Shown in pieces: positions 1 to 8,332 of a DNA stretch of 64,000 nt; position 1 is the first letter of the stretch, and every line of letters starts with the position of its first letter. Origin of the DNA: Streptomyces sp. ISL-43 (GTDB lineage Bacteria; Actinomycetota; Actinomycetes; Streptomycetales; Streptomycetaceae); assembly GCF_018614195.1 (NCBI RefSeq), contig NZ_JAGGOT010000034.1:1-64000 (forward strand), read 5' to 3'. The position numbers were made by a program, and so were the translations under genes. A model generated the notes under the pieces. It made no database searches and was not told the DNA's origin. It saw nothing but the letters and a program-made list of their open reading frames with translations.

Positions 1-1
1 G

Positions 2-499
2 TCGGTGGATCAAGGCTTAGGCGGCATCGCCGGTCTACCTCCGCGCGACAGCGGGATCGTAGGCGGTCGGCCCGTGACGTTGGGTGGGCCGGGCGCGAGC
101 ATTCCGCAGGGCACCGTCATCGGCGGGGAAGGCACCCCGGCGGCCGGTCGTGGCATGGGCGGTATGGGCATGGGAGGCGGCATGGGCATGGGCGGTGGCG
201 TTCCGCACGGCGGTGCCGGCAGTTCTATGGCCGGTCGCCGTCTCGCCACCGAACCGGGCGGGATTGTCGGCGGCCGCTCGATCGCGGGTGGTCAGCCGTT
301 TACGCAAGGTGGTTCGGGGCTGGTTCGCGGTGGATTGGGTGCCGGTCCGGCGGGTAGTCCGATGGGCCACGGCGGTGCGGGTGCCCATGCTCCAGGCCGG
401 CGGGGCGACGGCCAGCAGGGCGCACGCCCCAACTATCTGGCCGTGGATGGAGAGACTTGGCAGGGCGACCGTCGTGTCGTTCCGTCGGTGATCGACTGA
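2..499 (+). CDS. Partial glycine-rich type VII secretion-associated protein (C-terminal end)
   Basis: The reading frame is open to the left edge, so only the last ~165 codons are present and the true start lies outside the window. The visible part is very rich in Gly, Met, Ala and Pro (runs such as GMGGMGMGGGMGMGGG) and ends in a more ordered tail with RPNYLAVDGETW and VVPSVID. In Streptomyces this kind of tail ends large PPE/WXG100-like proteins coded just before a mycosin (known family pattern, recalled). Its stop is directly followed by the mycosin GTG, so the two are translationally coupled. Role inferred: secreted or secretion-associated protein of an ESX-like system. The exact family cannot be set without the N-terminus. 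Confidence 0.65.
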   Translation, partial: SVDQGLGGIAGLPPRDSGIVGGRPVTLGGPGASIPQGTVIGGEGTPAAGRGMGGMGMGGGMGMGGGVPHGGAGSSMAGRRLATEPGGIVGGRSIAGGQPFTQGGSGLVRGGLGAGPAGSPMGHGGAGAHAPGRRGDGQQGARPNYLAVDGETWQGDRRVVPSVID

Positions 500-1684
500 G
501 TGGAGCGGATATTGCACAGGATGCGTATGCCTAGGGCGACCGTGACCTTGGCGGGTTTCCTGCTGGCCGGGGTCGCCGCGACTCCGGCCCACGCGGAGAC
601 CGTTCGGGCACAGCAGTGGCATCTCACCTCGATGAGGGCCGATGACATCTGGGAGACCAGCACGGGCAAGGGGGTCACGGTCGCTGTCATCGACACGGGT
701 GTTGGCCGCATCCCTGAACTGGAAGGGCAGGTTCTCCCCGGAAAAGACTTCGCCACCCAAGATGCGGGCGACGAACGGGCCGACTATGGGAAACATGGAA
801 CCACCATGGCTGCGTTGATCGCGGCCACAGGAAGGCATCCCAGCGGCGATGGATCGTTCGGACTTGCACCAGGCGCCAAGATCCTTCCGATCCGCGTGCC
901 ACATGAGTCTCGCGAAACGGCTCCGTCTTGGACCGAGGCAATCCGGTACGCGGCAGACTCGGATGCCAAGATCATCAGCATCTCGCTGGGCATGAGTAAA
1001 GATGACCCCGCACGACTCGATGCTGTTAAGTACGCCCTGTCCAAGGGGAGGTTGATCTTCTCCTCCGTGGGTAACGAGGGTGCCTCGACCAACGACGTCC
1101 TCTATCCGGCTGCAACGCCAGGTGTGGTGGGTGTCGGCGCTGTCGACCGGGACGGCAAGGTGACCGCGGAGTCGCAGCACGGTCCCCAGGTCGACCTCGT
1201 GGCCCCAGGCGTCGACATCGTCACGGCTTGCGCCAGCGACACTCAACTGTGCAAGAACCACGGTACGAGTGATGCGACCGCCCTCGCTTCGGCCTCGGCG
1301 GCATTGCTCTGGTCCGCCCACCCTGACTGGACCAACAACCAGGTGCTCCGGGTCATGATGAAAACGGCGGGTAAGCCCACCGACGGTGCCGAGCGCAGCG
1401 ACTTCGTTGGCTACGGCATCGTCCGCCCCCGCATCGCCGTCACCACCCCAGGCGACCCCGGCCCGGCGGACGTCTACCCGCTCCCCGACCTGGCTGCGGC
1501 CGGCGGTGGTTCGGGGGCAAAGGGCTCGCCCGCCGCCTCCTCGGACGGCAAGACGCCCGCCCCTCGGGCCGAGGTGAAGAAGGACGACGGCAGCGGCCTC
1601 CCCTGGCTCGCCCTCGGGCTCGGTGCCTGCCTGGTCATCGGCGGAGCCGTCGCCGCGGTCGGCGTCCGGCGCAGGAACCGCTGA
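500..1684 (+). CDS. mycP: Mycosin: type VII secretion-associated subtilisin-like serine protease
   Basis: A membrane-anchored S8 protease. The order is a signal peptide (cleavage likely after AHA, ~residue 32 from the GTG), catalytic Asp65 in VIDTGVG, His99 in YGKHGTTMA, oxyanion Asn192 in SSVGNEG and Ser257 in HGTSDATA. A Pro/Ala/Gly linker follows, then one C-terminal transmembrane helix (~368-388) with an RRRNR stop-transfer. This layout is typical of mycosins, which stabilise the type VII membrane complex on the outer face of the membrane. Starts at GTG 500, ATG 521 or ATG 527 are possible; ATG 527 places the signal peptide best, while GTG 500 abuts the previous stop. All catalytic residues are present. 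Other subtilases are possible, but the TM tail and neighbours favour mycosin. Confidence 0.88.
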   Translation: MERILHRMRMPRATVTLAGFLLAGVAATPAHAETVRAQQWHLTSMRADDIWETSTGKGVTVAVIDTGVGRIPELEGQVLPGKDFATQDAGDERADYGKHGTTMAALIAATGRHPSGDGSFGLAPGAKILPIRVPHESRETAPSWTEAIRYAADSDAKIISISLGMSKDDPARLDAVKYALSKGRLIFSSVGNEGASTNDVLYPAATPGVVGVGAVDRDGKVTAESQHGPQVDLVAPGVDIVTACASDTQLCKNHGTSDATALASASAALLWSAHPDWTNNQVLRVMMKTAGKPTDGAERSDFVGYGIVRPRIAVTTPGDPGPADVYPLPDLAAAGGGSGAKGSPAASSDGKTPAPRAEVKKDDGSGLPWLALGLGACLVIGGAVAAVGVRRRNR

Positions 1685-1737
1685 CCGCGTAGCCGCGTAA
1701 GGCACGCAGCGCACGTACACAAGGAGAAGCGCACGCC

Positions 1738-2163
1738 ATGTCGTTCGACGAGGAATGGTCCGCGGCCCGGACCGCCGCCGCTGCCAACGCGGCCATGCGG
1801 CTCGACCACGTTCCGGCCGCGCCCGGCCCCGGGGGTGGTCGCGGTGATCTGGAGCTCGACCAGGACCACATCGGTGAGGTCGGTTCCGAGGCCTACACGC
1901 TCCACACGCGGCTCTCCACGGACGGCAAGCACGCCGCCACCGCCACCGCCGAGGCGGCCGGTGCGCTCACGCGCGAGAACTTCGCGAGCGGCGCGGCCCT
2001 CCTGAAGGTCAACACCCGCTGGGAGAGCCGGCTCAAGACGCTCGTCGCGGCCTGCGCGAACATCTCCAACGGCCTGAACTACTCCCTCTCCTCCCACAGC
2101 AAGGAAGAGCAGCAGCTGCACGCCGATTTCACGTCCTCCAAGATCGACCGGCTCCTCGCGTAA
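1738..2163 (+). CDS. Small helical type VII secretion-associated protein
   Basis: A 141-residue protein with a good AAGGAG ribosome site ending ~13 bases before ATG. There is no signal peptide. The first ~40 residues are Ala-rich with a Pro/Gly stretch. The rest is predicted helical with a single Trp (NTRWESRL) near the middle, which recalls the WXG100/EspC-like small partners of type VII systems, though no clear WXG turn is visible. It lies 53 bases after the mycosin and 12 bases before the large effector-like gene, so it is very likely in the same operon and may be a partner or chaperone of that protein. This is an inference; the family was not identified. Confidence 0.7.
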   Translation: MSFDEEWSAARTAAAANAAMRLDHVPAAPGPGGGRGDLELDQDHIGEVGSEAYTLHTRLSTDGKHAATATAEAAGALTRENFASGAALLKVNTRWESRLKTLVAACANISNGLNYSLSSHSKEEQQLHADFTSSKIDRLLA

Positions 2164-2175
2164 GGCGGCGGACAC

Positions 2176-4509
2176 GTGCTGACGTACGAGAACGTGATGA
2201 ACGCACCCCTGGGCCCGCTCCAGACGGCGATCAAGGACTGGGCCGCGATGGTCACGAAGCTGAACGCGCTGGCGGAGTCGGCGCGGGGCGGCATGAAGGC
2301 CAAGTCGGACAAGGCCCAGTGGGACGGTGTCACGGCCGGTGTCGCACGGTCGTTCATCGACAAGACGGCCAAGGAGTTCGACGACGCGGCCCAGGAGGCC
2401 AAGGGCGTCCACAAGGTGCTGGCCGAGGGGTACGAGACCTTCAAGGCCTCCCGTGAGCAGCTGCGGAAGATCGCCGATGTCGAGGCTCCCGCGGCCGGTT
2501 TCCGGGTGGGCGCGAACGGCAAGGTCGAGGCGGTGCCCTTCGCCGACGAGGCGGACCGGTACGCCGCCCGCCACGACCCCGACCACCTGGAGTCCGTCCG
2601 CACGAACACGCGGCTGTGGCAGGCGAAGGTCGATGCGGTCATCGACGGCTGCGACGACGTCGATCAGTCGCTGTCCCGCATCCTCGCCGCCAATGTCACG
2701 GACGGCCGCGACTTCACCGCGGCCAGGTACGGGAGCCTGGATGCCGAGCAGGCCGGCCGCGCCGTAGAGCTGGCGAAGAAGGGACGCCGGCTCACACACG
2801 GGGAGCTCATCGAGCTCAACGAGCTGCTGGCCGACAACGCCAAGGTGGCGGAGTTTTCGACGAAGCTCTACGAGGCCCTCGGACCCAAGGGCGCGCTGGA
2901 GTTCTTCGGGACGATGTCCACGGACACCTTCGACTACGCGGAGCAGGACCCGGAACGGCTCGAGGACGTGCGGGAGCTCCAGAGGAACCTGGGCTTCAAC
3001 CTCGCCACGGCCACGAACTCCACGACCGAACCGCACTTGACCGACAGCTTCGCCCAGGACCTGCGCAGGCTCGGCACCGAGCGCATCCCGCTGGCACGCT
3101 ACGACCGGAATCCGGCCTACGGGTACCAGTTGCTCGGCGGCATCATGCGCTACGGGAACTACGACCCCAGGTTCCTGGTCCCGATCGCCGAGCACGCCAC
3201 CCAGATCCACGCCAAGGACCCGGACTTCTTCAACCAGGCGCGCCAGATCCACGGCTACGGCAAGAACATGCTCAACCCGTCGGGCACCAACGGCGCGGGC
3301 TACGACCCGGTGGTCAGCTTCCTGGAGGCCCTTGGCCACAGCCCGGAGGCGGCCCGCCAGTTCTTCGACCCGGAGCGGCCCCCGCACGCGTACGACAGGG
3401 ACGGCACGGAGAAGTCCGGCCCCGCGGACCTCGGCAGGGGTCCGGCGAGGAATCCGATCAAGAACTACCTCGATTTCTTCGGCAATCCGAAGTACGACTT
3501 CACGATCGACATGGAGAGCACGAATCCGAACGACCTGAAGAAGATCAGGCAGTTCATGCCGGATGCCCTCGGACACGCCCTGGAGGCGGCGACCCTCGGC
3601 CACGCCTGGGACGACCCGGCGCCGAAGCTGGAGCGGGGCGAGGTCTCGTCGCGCATCATGCAGGAGGTCGTCTCCACGTACGGAGGGGACGCGGCGCTGC
3701 TGAAGAACCAGGAGTCGATGGCGGACAGTCTCGGGCGCATGGGGGCGGGATACATCGATGACTTGAACGCCGGTCTGAGCAATGACCGCGACGGGAACGT
3801 ATTCGAGAAGGCCGCCGCGGGGCACGCGACGTTCGAGCAGGAGCAAGCCCGCAAGTTCCTCAGCAGTCTGGGCCAGCACCCCGACTCGTACATCACGATG
3901 TCGAGGGCGGAGTCCATCTTCCAGGCCTCCGTCCTGGAGTCCCAGGTGGGCGCCGGCGGAAAGCTCAACGAGAGCGGTCTGAAGGAGGCGGCTCGGACGG
4001 GCGGCGAATTCCAGGGAATTCTGGACGAGTCCCGGGGCAAGCAGATCGATGCCGAAGCGGAGAAGTGGCTCAAGGACTATGACCGGGCCATGGAAAAACG
4101 CTCGGGCTGGATCGAGTTCGGCGCTACGGCAGGCATCGTGGCGGGTGTCGCCTTCCTGCCGGCCACCGTCATGGCCGCCGGCGCGGCCGCGGTAGTCGTG
4201 CCGCTCGCCGTGGACACCGGCAGCGGAGTGCTGGAGCAGGCCGCCGGCGGGCTCATCGACGATTGGTCGGCAGCCGAGTCCGAGCGCAAGAAGGACCAGG
4301 TCGAGGGCGCGGCCCACGAGGACAAGGCGAGCGTCTACCGACGAGGCGAGCTTCATGCCACAGGGCCTGTGGACAGGTTCCTGGAGCGGCACCCGATCGG
4401 CGGGGAAGACCCGCTCGACGAGGATTTGAGGCTGGCTTCCATGACTGGCTACAACTGGGGCTGGGGTCTGGAGAGGCACACGGGCAACGAGCCCCAGGTG
4501 AAGAAGTAG
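2176..4509 (+). CDS. Large type VII effector-like protein (DUF6571-like)
   Basis: A 777-residue protein starting at GTG 2176 with AAGGCGG just upstream. It has no signal peptide. The N-terminal ~150 residues are helical and resemble the elongated helical leader of actinobacterial type VII substrates. The middle contains the pattern LIELNELLADNAKVAEF then LGPKGALEFF, which recalls the DUF6571 family of Streptomyces proteins coded beside WXG100-like genes. A hydrophobic stretch at ~650-690 (GATAGIVAGVAFLP followed by VMAAGAAAVVVPLAV) could be a membrane hairpin. The C-terminus is charged. The gene is last in the operon, since a strong terminator follows. Function is unknown; a secreted membrane-active effector is one guess. 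No nuclease, deaminase or other toxin motif was seen. Confidence 0.78.
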   Translation: MLTYENVMNAPLGPLQTAIKDWAAMVTKLNALAESARGGMKAKSDKAQWDGVTAGVARSFIDKTAKEFDDAAQEAKGVHKVLAEGYETFKASREQLRKIADVEAPAAGFRVGANGKVEAVPFADEADRYAARHDPDHLESVRTNTRLWQAKVDAVIDGCDDVDQSLSRILAANVTDGRDFTAARYGSLDAEQAGRAVELAKKGRRLTHGELIELNELLADNAKVAEFSTKLYEALGPKGALEFFGTMSTDTFDYAEQDPERLEDVRELQRNLGFNLATATNSTTEPHLTDSFAQDLRRLGTERIPLARYDRNPAYGYQLLGGIMRYGNYDPRFLVPIAEHATQIHAKDPDFFNQARQIHGYGKNMLNPSGTNGAGYDPVVSFLEALGHSPEAARQFFDPERPPHAYDRDGTEKSGPADLGRGPARNPIKNYLDFFGNPKYDFTIDMESTNPNDLKKIRQFMPDALGHALEAATLGHAWDDPAPKLERGEVSSRIMQEVVSTYGGDAALLKNQESMADSLGRMGAGYIDDLNAGLSNDRDGNVFEKAAAGHATFEQEQARKFLSSLGQHPDSYITMSRAESIFQASVLESQVGAGGKLNESGLKEAARTGGEFQGILDESRGKQIDAEAEKWLKDYDRAMEKRSGWIEFGATAGIVAGVAFLPATVMAAGAAAVVVPLAVDTGSGVLEQAAGGLIDDWSAAESERKKDQVEGAAHEDKASVYRRGELHATGPVDRFLERHPIGGEDPLDEDLRLASMTGYNWGWGLERHTGNEPQVKK

Positions 4510-4526
4510 GCCAACCATCAGGAAAG

Positions 4527-4555
4527 GCCGCTCGGGGAGGATTTCCCTGAGCGGC
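4527..4555 (+). terminator. Rho-independent terminator after the type VII operon
   Basis: A 12-bp stem (GCCGCTCGGGGA paired with TCCCTGAGCGGC, one G-U pair), a five-base loop and a short TTTCG tail, 18 bases after the last stop codon. Confidence 0.85.
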
Positions 4556-4565
4556 TTTCGCCGTG

Positions 4566-4596
4566 GAAGCCGTGACCGGATAACTCGCTTTGCAGG
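4566..4596 (-). repeat. attL: Degenerate attachment-site copy (3' half of tRNA-Cys)
   Basis: These 31 bases repeat the 3' half of the tRNA-Cys gene at 8658-8729 in the same orientation, except that 12 bases of the T-arm (8672-8683) are missing. Outside that gap the match is exact over 15 plus 16 bases. A tRNA 3'-end duplicate at the far side of an element carrying an integrase is the standard mark of site-specific integration. The missing T-arm shows that this copy has decayed. It is read as the left attachment site. Confidence 0.75.
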
Positions 4597-4713
4597 GTTG
4601 TCCTGGCTGGTCAGAGCTGCGTCCGCAGCCGTTCACCGCTGTTCATCCTCGTACGGGCACAGGGAGGTGAAGGCTCCACGGAAAGCTCCGGACGGTCGCG
4701 TACGTCTATGAAC

Positions 4714-4731
4714 GAGACGGAAACTGAGACG
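4714..4731 (+). repeat. 18-bp direct repeat, left copy
   Basis: GAGACGGAAACTGAGACG occurs here and, with one mismatch, at 8574-8591. Both copies sit just inside the element ends. The copies may be integrase arm-type sites or leftovers of two related insertions. The surrounding 4597-4760 stretch otherwise shows no gene. Confidence 0.5.
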
Positions 4732-4760
4732 CGCGCCTACGACGCCCCCACCTGCGAAAA

Positions 4761-4982
4761 TGGTTACGCGGGAAACGAATCGGCGTCCGCATCGCCCGTA
4801 AAGACGTCGAGTCCGGCGAACGCCTAGGCCGACAGAGGTGGGTGATCGAGCGGACGATGTCCTGCCTGACTGCTACCGCTGGCTCGACCACCGCGACGAA
4901 CGCAATCCCGCAACTACCTGGCTTCCTCGGCCTCACAGCCGCCCTCTGCTGCGACATACGGCTCGCCTGCCTCACCAAATAG
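4761..4982 (+). pseudogene. IS5-type transposase C-terminal fragment
   Basis: Only the last ~73 codons of a transposase remain. The frame shows WLRGKRIGVRIARKD, then GERLGRQRWVIERTM, the signature of the DDE catalytic end of IS5-like transposases (the E of VIER is the last acidic residue). The middle part, expected as SWLTGYRWL then HRDERNP, is readable only in another frame (around 4860-4910), so there are two compensating frameshifts. The original frame is regained at GFLGLTAALCC and ends at TAG 4980. No terminal inverted repeat was found. It is a dead remnant inside the decayed island and faces the next gene, 8 bases away. Confidence 0.8.
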
Positions 4983-4990
4983 GACACGGT

Positions 4991-6460
4991 CTAAGCAAGA
5001 AGCCCGATCACTGCGGAGACGAGTGTTACCACGGGTGCCCCGATGTCTCCTACGATATTGGCCGTTTGTGCGAGGGCACCTCCAAGCATTTCGAGCATGC
5101 TCTTTCGCGGTTGAATCGCAAGTGCTTCATCCCTAAAGGCGTCGAAATCGCGCAGGCTCTGCTCTGCCTGCTCTCGGGGCATACGGCTTGCAGCCAGAGC
5201 TACTGCTTCTGTCAGCTGCTTCAGCAGATCCTTGACCTCGGCACTCCCGCTGGAGTTGTCGATGGCTTGAAAGCTCTCTTTGACCACGTTGCGATCCCCC
5301 ACGACTCCATTGAAATCGCCTCCGACGTGGAACCGGTAGTCACTCATGGACAGACCTCCGCTGGCTACTATCACGTTGTCCCCGTTCACGATGTTGGTGA
5401 CAATAGGGGAACTTCCGCTCGCCTCTTCGATTTTGCGCAGCTCAGACACGCGCCTTTCGCTCAGCATGCCCAGCACAGTGCCTCTCTCCTCCTGATTCAT
5501 CATCTCTTCGGCCCCATAGGCGGCGGCCAGTATGGGATCCTGATCGAATCCGAATTTGCGAGGGCTGGACAGGAGGTCAATCCCCCTGTTCAGAAATATG
5601 CGCAGTCCTTGCGTCCCCTCTCGTTCCATTCTTCCCGCCGTGATATCCCGCAGAATCAGCCGAATGCACTCGTATTCGACATGTAGGCGACACAGGTGAA
5701 GCCTGAGGCGCCGCAGCGAATCCTTGTCGACACTCCGACTCTTGCTCCCTATCATCCAGATGCTCACCGGCACCCCATGATGGCTAACTCGGCAGTGCGT
5801 CAATTCCACTCCGATGTCTTGGCCTATGTCCACGATGGTCGCATTGGTCGGGGACTCAACTTCCCCAAAGGAGGATTCGACCAGGAGGAGAGGGCGCCCA
5901 GGGCGCACCCATGAAGGATCTAGACCGGACGGCGAGAGTGGTTCTTTCGTTGTCACCCGGAGAACATGCTTTGCCAGTGGCTGCCCAGCTTGCCCCATGC
6001 TGCAGCGTTGTCGGCGCTCTCCACCTCCCCAGGCAGGGACATAGACGGGGAACTCGAGCAAACCGTTCAACAGCTTGATGAATTCCTTGCTGGAGAACCC
6101 GGGGTGCCCTTTTCTCCCTGCCTTCCCTCCCGAAAACCCAAGCTCAAACCTGCCGACGACGAAACCGTCAGCACTGAATCTCCTGAAAGTGCAGTCAAAT
6201 CCGGAGGTTCGTTCGTCTTCGGCGACAAGGGGTATGCATGACATGCAAGGCGGAAAGCGGATAACTCGGGCTGCATCACAAAAGACACCTTCGCCACGCC
6301 AGGGAGCGAGACCACCTCGTCGACGTTGGCGGACCGGGCCGGTCGAGCGCACAAAATCCCCGGGCTGCACCAGCGGCCAAGGCGGCAAAGAGAGTCTGCG
6401 GGAGTCGAAATCCAGGGTGGGTCGAGCGTCTGCAATGGGAAACTGCGCCACAAGGAACAT
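4991..6460 (-). CDS. Conflict/defence-type protein with repeat-helix-hydrophobic tail
   Basis: About 489 residues from ATG 6460; a TTG two codons earlier also reads in frame. Base composition is clearly less GC-rich than neighbours, a sign of transfer. The N-terminal ~300 residues form one domain with segments SLPPWPLVQPGDFVRSTGPV, FRRFSADGFVVGRFELGF and WVRPGRPLLLVE. This recalls the CATRA-type domains described beside caspase-like and TPR conflict proteins (recalled, uncertain). The tail (~350-489) has a short beta-repeat stretch (VNGDNVIV, then GGDFNGVVGDRNVV). After it come a helical segment and a hydrophobic end (GDIGAPVVTLVSAVIGLLA). This tail order is known to me from cyanobacterial and actinobacterial proteins coupled to NACHT, TIR or caspase modules. 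No nuclease, TIR or protease motif is visible. Likely an island-borne defence component or membrane effector; function unproven. Confidence 0.6.
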   Translation of the reverse strand: MFLVAQFPIADARPTLDFDSRRLSLPPWPLVQPGDFVRSTGPVRQRRRGGLAPWRGEGVFCDAARVIRFPPCMSCIPLVAEDERTSGFDCTFRRFSADGFVVGRFELGFSGGKAGRKGHPGFSSKEFIKLLNGLLEFPVYVPAWGGGERRQRCSMGQAGQPLAKHVLRVTTKEPLSPSGLDPSWVRPGRPLLLVESSFGEVESPTNATIVDIGQDIGVELTHCRVSHHGVPVSIWMIGSKSRSVDKDSLRRLRLHLCRLHVEYECIRLILRDITAGRMEREGTQGLRIFLNRGIDLLSSPRKFGFDQDPILAAAYGAEEMMNQEERGTVLGMLSERRVSELRKIEEASGSSPIVTNIVNGDNVIVASGGLSMSDYRFHVGGDFNGVVGDRNVVKESFQAIDNSSGSAEVKDLLKQLTEAVALAASRMPREQAEQSLRDFDAFRDEALAIQPRKSMLEMLGGALAQTANIVGDIGAPVVTLVSAVIGLLA

Positions 6461-6528
6461 CCTCAATCACCCCGCGCGCTTATCGGTTGGGCTTCCCTCG
6501 TCGCCGAGCTTGGAAGGAAGCCCGCCTC

Positions 6529-6603
6529 TGCGTCCTATCGGATTCGAACCGATGACATTCGCGTTGGAATTGCGAGGCTCTGGCCTGGCTGAGCTAAGGC
6601 CGC
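6529..6603 (-). tRNA. tRNA-Gly(TCC)-like gene, possibly degenerate
   Basis: The minus strand folds as a cloverleaf: acceptor GCGGCCT with AGGACGC (one G-A mismatch), D-stem GCTC/GAGC, anticodon stem TCGCA/CGCGA (one A-C mismatch), loop ATTCCAA with anticodon TCC, and a perfect T-arm ATCGG/CCGAT with loop TTCGAAT. The two mismatches and the location inside a decayed element suggest a mobile-element tRNA that may no longer be charged well. It does not resemble the usual Streptomyces tRNA-Gly. No gene is seen in 6604-6824. Confidence 0.65.
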
Positions 6604-6824
6604 TTTCGGCCGGAGTGGCTACTACCCCATGGAGGGCCCGTAGGGTTTACAGCCCTGGGGATCTCGGGGAGTGGCGGTTCTCCGTAACTGTAATGGTAGT
6701 CCTGTTGAGGTCACCGGCAAGCTGATGTTCGCGTTTGAGGGCGGCCAAGCTGTGCGGCCTAGACCATTTGGACCCGCTTGCCAAGACCGTGTCCTAGCAC
6801 TCCACCCCGGAAATTACACGCCAA

Positions 6825-7058
6825 CTAAAGCTCGGCCGGCACATGTGGGCCACTAAGCACGCCATCTCTTGCGCGCCCCACTCCATGCCGGGCTTCGACA
6901 TGGCCCGAGGTCTCGCGGACCGCGCGACGGACGGTGCCACGGGCGACACCGTACTTCCCGGCCAGCCGCGCCTCGCTCGGCAGCTGGCAGCCGGCGGGAA
7001 GGGCGCCCCTGCGAATCCGGCCCAACAGGTCGTTTGCGACCCGCTCGTACGGAGCCAC
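6825..7058 (-). pseudogene. GntR-family regulator, truncated
   Basis: The 77-residue product starts at GTG and carries a typical GntR winged-helix start: VANDLLGRIRRGALPAG, then LPSEARLAGKYGVARGTVRRA. After the recognition helix the expected ~10-residue link before VEARHGVG is shortened, and the protein ends soon after with no effector domain. Small GntR regulators of this type (KorSA/Pra-like context) are common beside integrases in actinomycete integrative elements. Here the short wing and missing C-terminal part suggest a broken or minimal regulator. It is divergent from the integrase remnant, as in intact elements. Confidence 0.6.
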
Positions 7059-7179
7059 CTCTGCGGCATTTCTGTGGCGGCCCGCCTACTGGCCCTGACC
7101 CTGCTGTTCGTGCAGGTCAGCGCCCACGCACCTCACCGACGCCGTACGTGAGCTGGAGAAGCAACGGGAGGCCAAGACG

Positions 7180-7647
7180 GTGAGCAAGCCAGGCAAGGCC
7201 ATGACGGTCAAGGCCTGGCTGACGCACTGGATCGAGAACGGCGCACCCCTCACGGTCAACGACAAGCACGATGGTCGGGTCGGAGTCGCCGTACGGAAGC
7301 ACCTGATCTCTGGCCTGGGGGCTCACCGTCTCGACAGGCTCACGCCCGAGCACATAGAGATCTTCTACGCGAAGATGCAGGCCAACGGCAGCAAGCCCGC
7401 GACTGCCCACCAAGTGCACCGCACCTTCCGTACCCGGCAGACGGTTGGGAAGCGCTGGGTAGAAGGGGACTGGGTGTTCCCCGACGAGCACGGGCGTAGC
7501 CCGTCCCACCGGAGGGACTGGGCCGAGTGGAAGGCTCTGCTCGTAGAACGGAAGGTTCGTGACGGGCGTCTGCACGACGCGCGCCACACGGCCGCCACGG
7601 TTCTGCTCATCCTCGGGGTGCCAGAGCGGGCACCGGCAGGTAGCTGA
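7180..7647 (+). pseudogene. int: Tyrosine integrase remnant with internal deletion
   Basis: The frame keeps the N-terminal core-binding part (TVKAWLTHWIENGA, GLGAHRLDRLTPEHIEIFYAKM). It then jumps directly to a late catalytic segment (WVFPDEHGRSPSHRRDWAEW, followed by LHDARHTAATVLLILGVPERA). The region that should carry box I with the first catalytic Arg is missing. The HxxR of box II is present (H and R in LHDARHTAA), but the frame stops before the nucleophilic Tyr. In-frame codons upstream (TDAVRELEKQREAKT) show that the real start was also lost. Orientation is towards the tRNA-Cys attachment site, as expected. The gene cannot encode an active recombinase. Nothing further is seen in 7648-7843. 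Confidence 0.82.
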
Positions 7648-7843
7648 CCGAGCGCGCGCGAACAGACCTCAAAGCACCGATGGACACGGCCGGAAGGCTA
7701 AGACCACCAAAACAGCCAGCGGCAGAGACACTGCGGCCCGTGTAGCCCAAACGGGCCGTTCTGCCGCCACCGTGCGGCCAGGTCGGGTGTCCAGTTCAGA
7801 ACAGGGCGGGCTGCTCGCGCGGGTGGTGAGGGCGTGTGCGGGA

Positions 7844-8332
7844 TCAGATGCGGAAGGTTTCCATCATCACGATGCCGACGGCTCCGGAGAGGGCTTCCTG
7901 CCACAGGGCGTAGCGCTCGCCGACGCTGGCGGACGTGATGACCTCGACGATCTCGTTGCCGTCGGGTTGGCGGGCCATCAGCCCGCAGGGCGCTTCGACG
8001 AGGTCCGCGAGGACGATCCTGCGCAGGTAGCGGCGCGTCGTCGGGTTGAGGTCCTTGAGGATCGGGCCGGGGAACAGCTCGTCGGCGCAGCTGACGGGTT
8101 CCAGGCGCTGGGAGGCACGGACCTGGGCCTGACTGGCGAGCCAGATGAACATCATGACGGCGGTGAGGAATCCGTCGTCGTTGAACTGGATCCGCTGCTC
8201 CATGTCCATGGTGCAGGCTTTGCAGCCCTCGTAGGCGGCGGCTATGGCCTGGTGTATCTCGGGGTGCGGGCCCCGGAAGTTCGGCCCGTTCTCGGGGATC
8301 TTGTGCTGGCCGTTCTTGGTGCAGGTGATCAT
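7844..8332 (-). CDS. Small cytosolic protein of the integrated element
   Basis: About 162 residues from ATG 8332, preferred because the peptide from there begins with an ordered segment (MITCTKNGQHKIPENGP). Four Cys residues are present, two in the pair EGCKACTMD. The middle is hydrophobic (GFLTAVMMFIWLASQ) but lies in a helical context. The C-terminal half is a mix of charged helices. No known catalytic motif is recognised. It lies between the integrase remnant and the tRNA and may be a surviving cargo gene of the element. The family is not identified. Confidence 0.55.
   Translation of the reverse strand: MITCTKNGQHKIPENGPNFRGPHPEIHQAIAAAYEGCKACTMDMEQRIQFNDDGFLTAVMMFIWLASQAQVRASQRLEPVSCADELFPGPILKDLNPTTRRYLRRIVLADLVEAPCGLMARQPDGNEIVEVITSASVGERYALWQEALSGAVGIVMMETFRI

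Noticed and set aside
1474..4518. Very long open frame (1014 codons) on the minus strand opposite the type VII genes
   Set aside because: It is the GC-rich antisense shadow of the genes at 1738-4509; the product is Val/Arg/Leu-rich low complexity with no family motif.
4838..5686. 282-codon plus-strand frame opposite the conflict-type gene
   Set aside because: The minus strand shows coherent domains and a better product; the plus frame begins in the transposase remnant and has no ordered motif.
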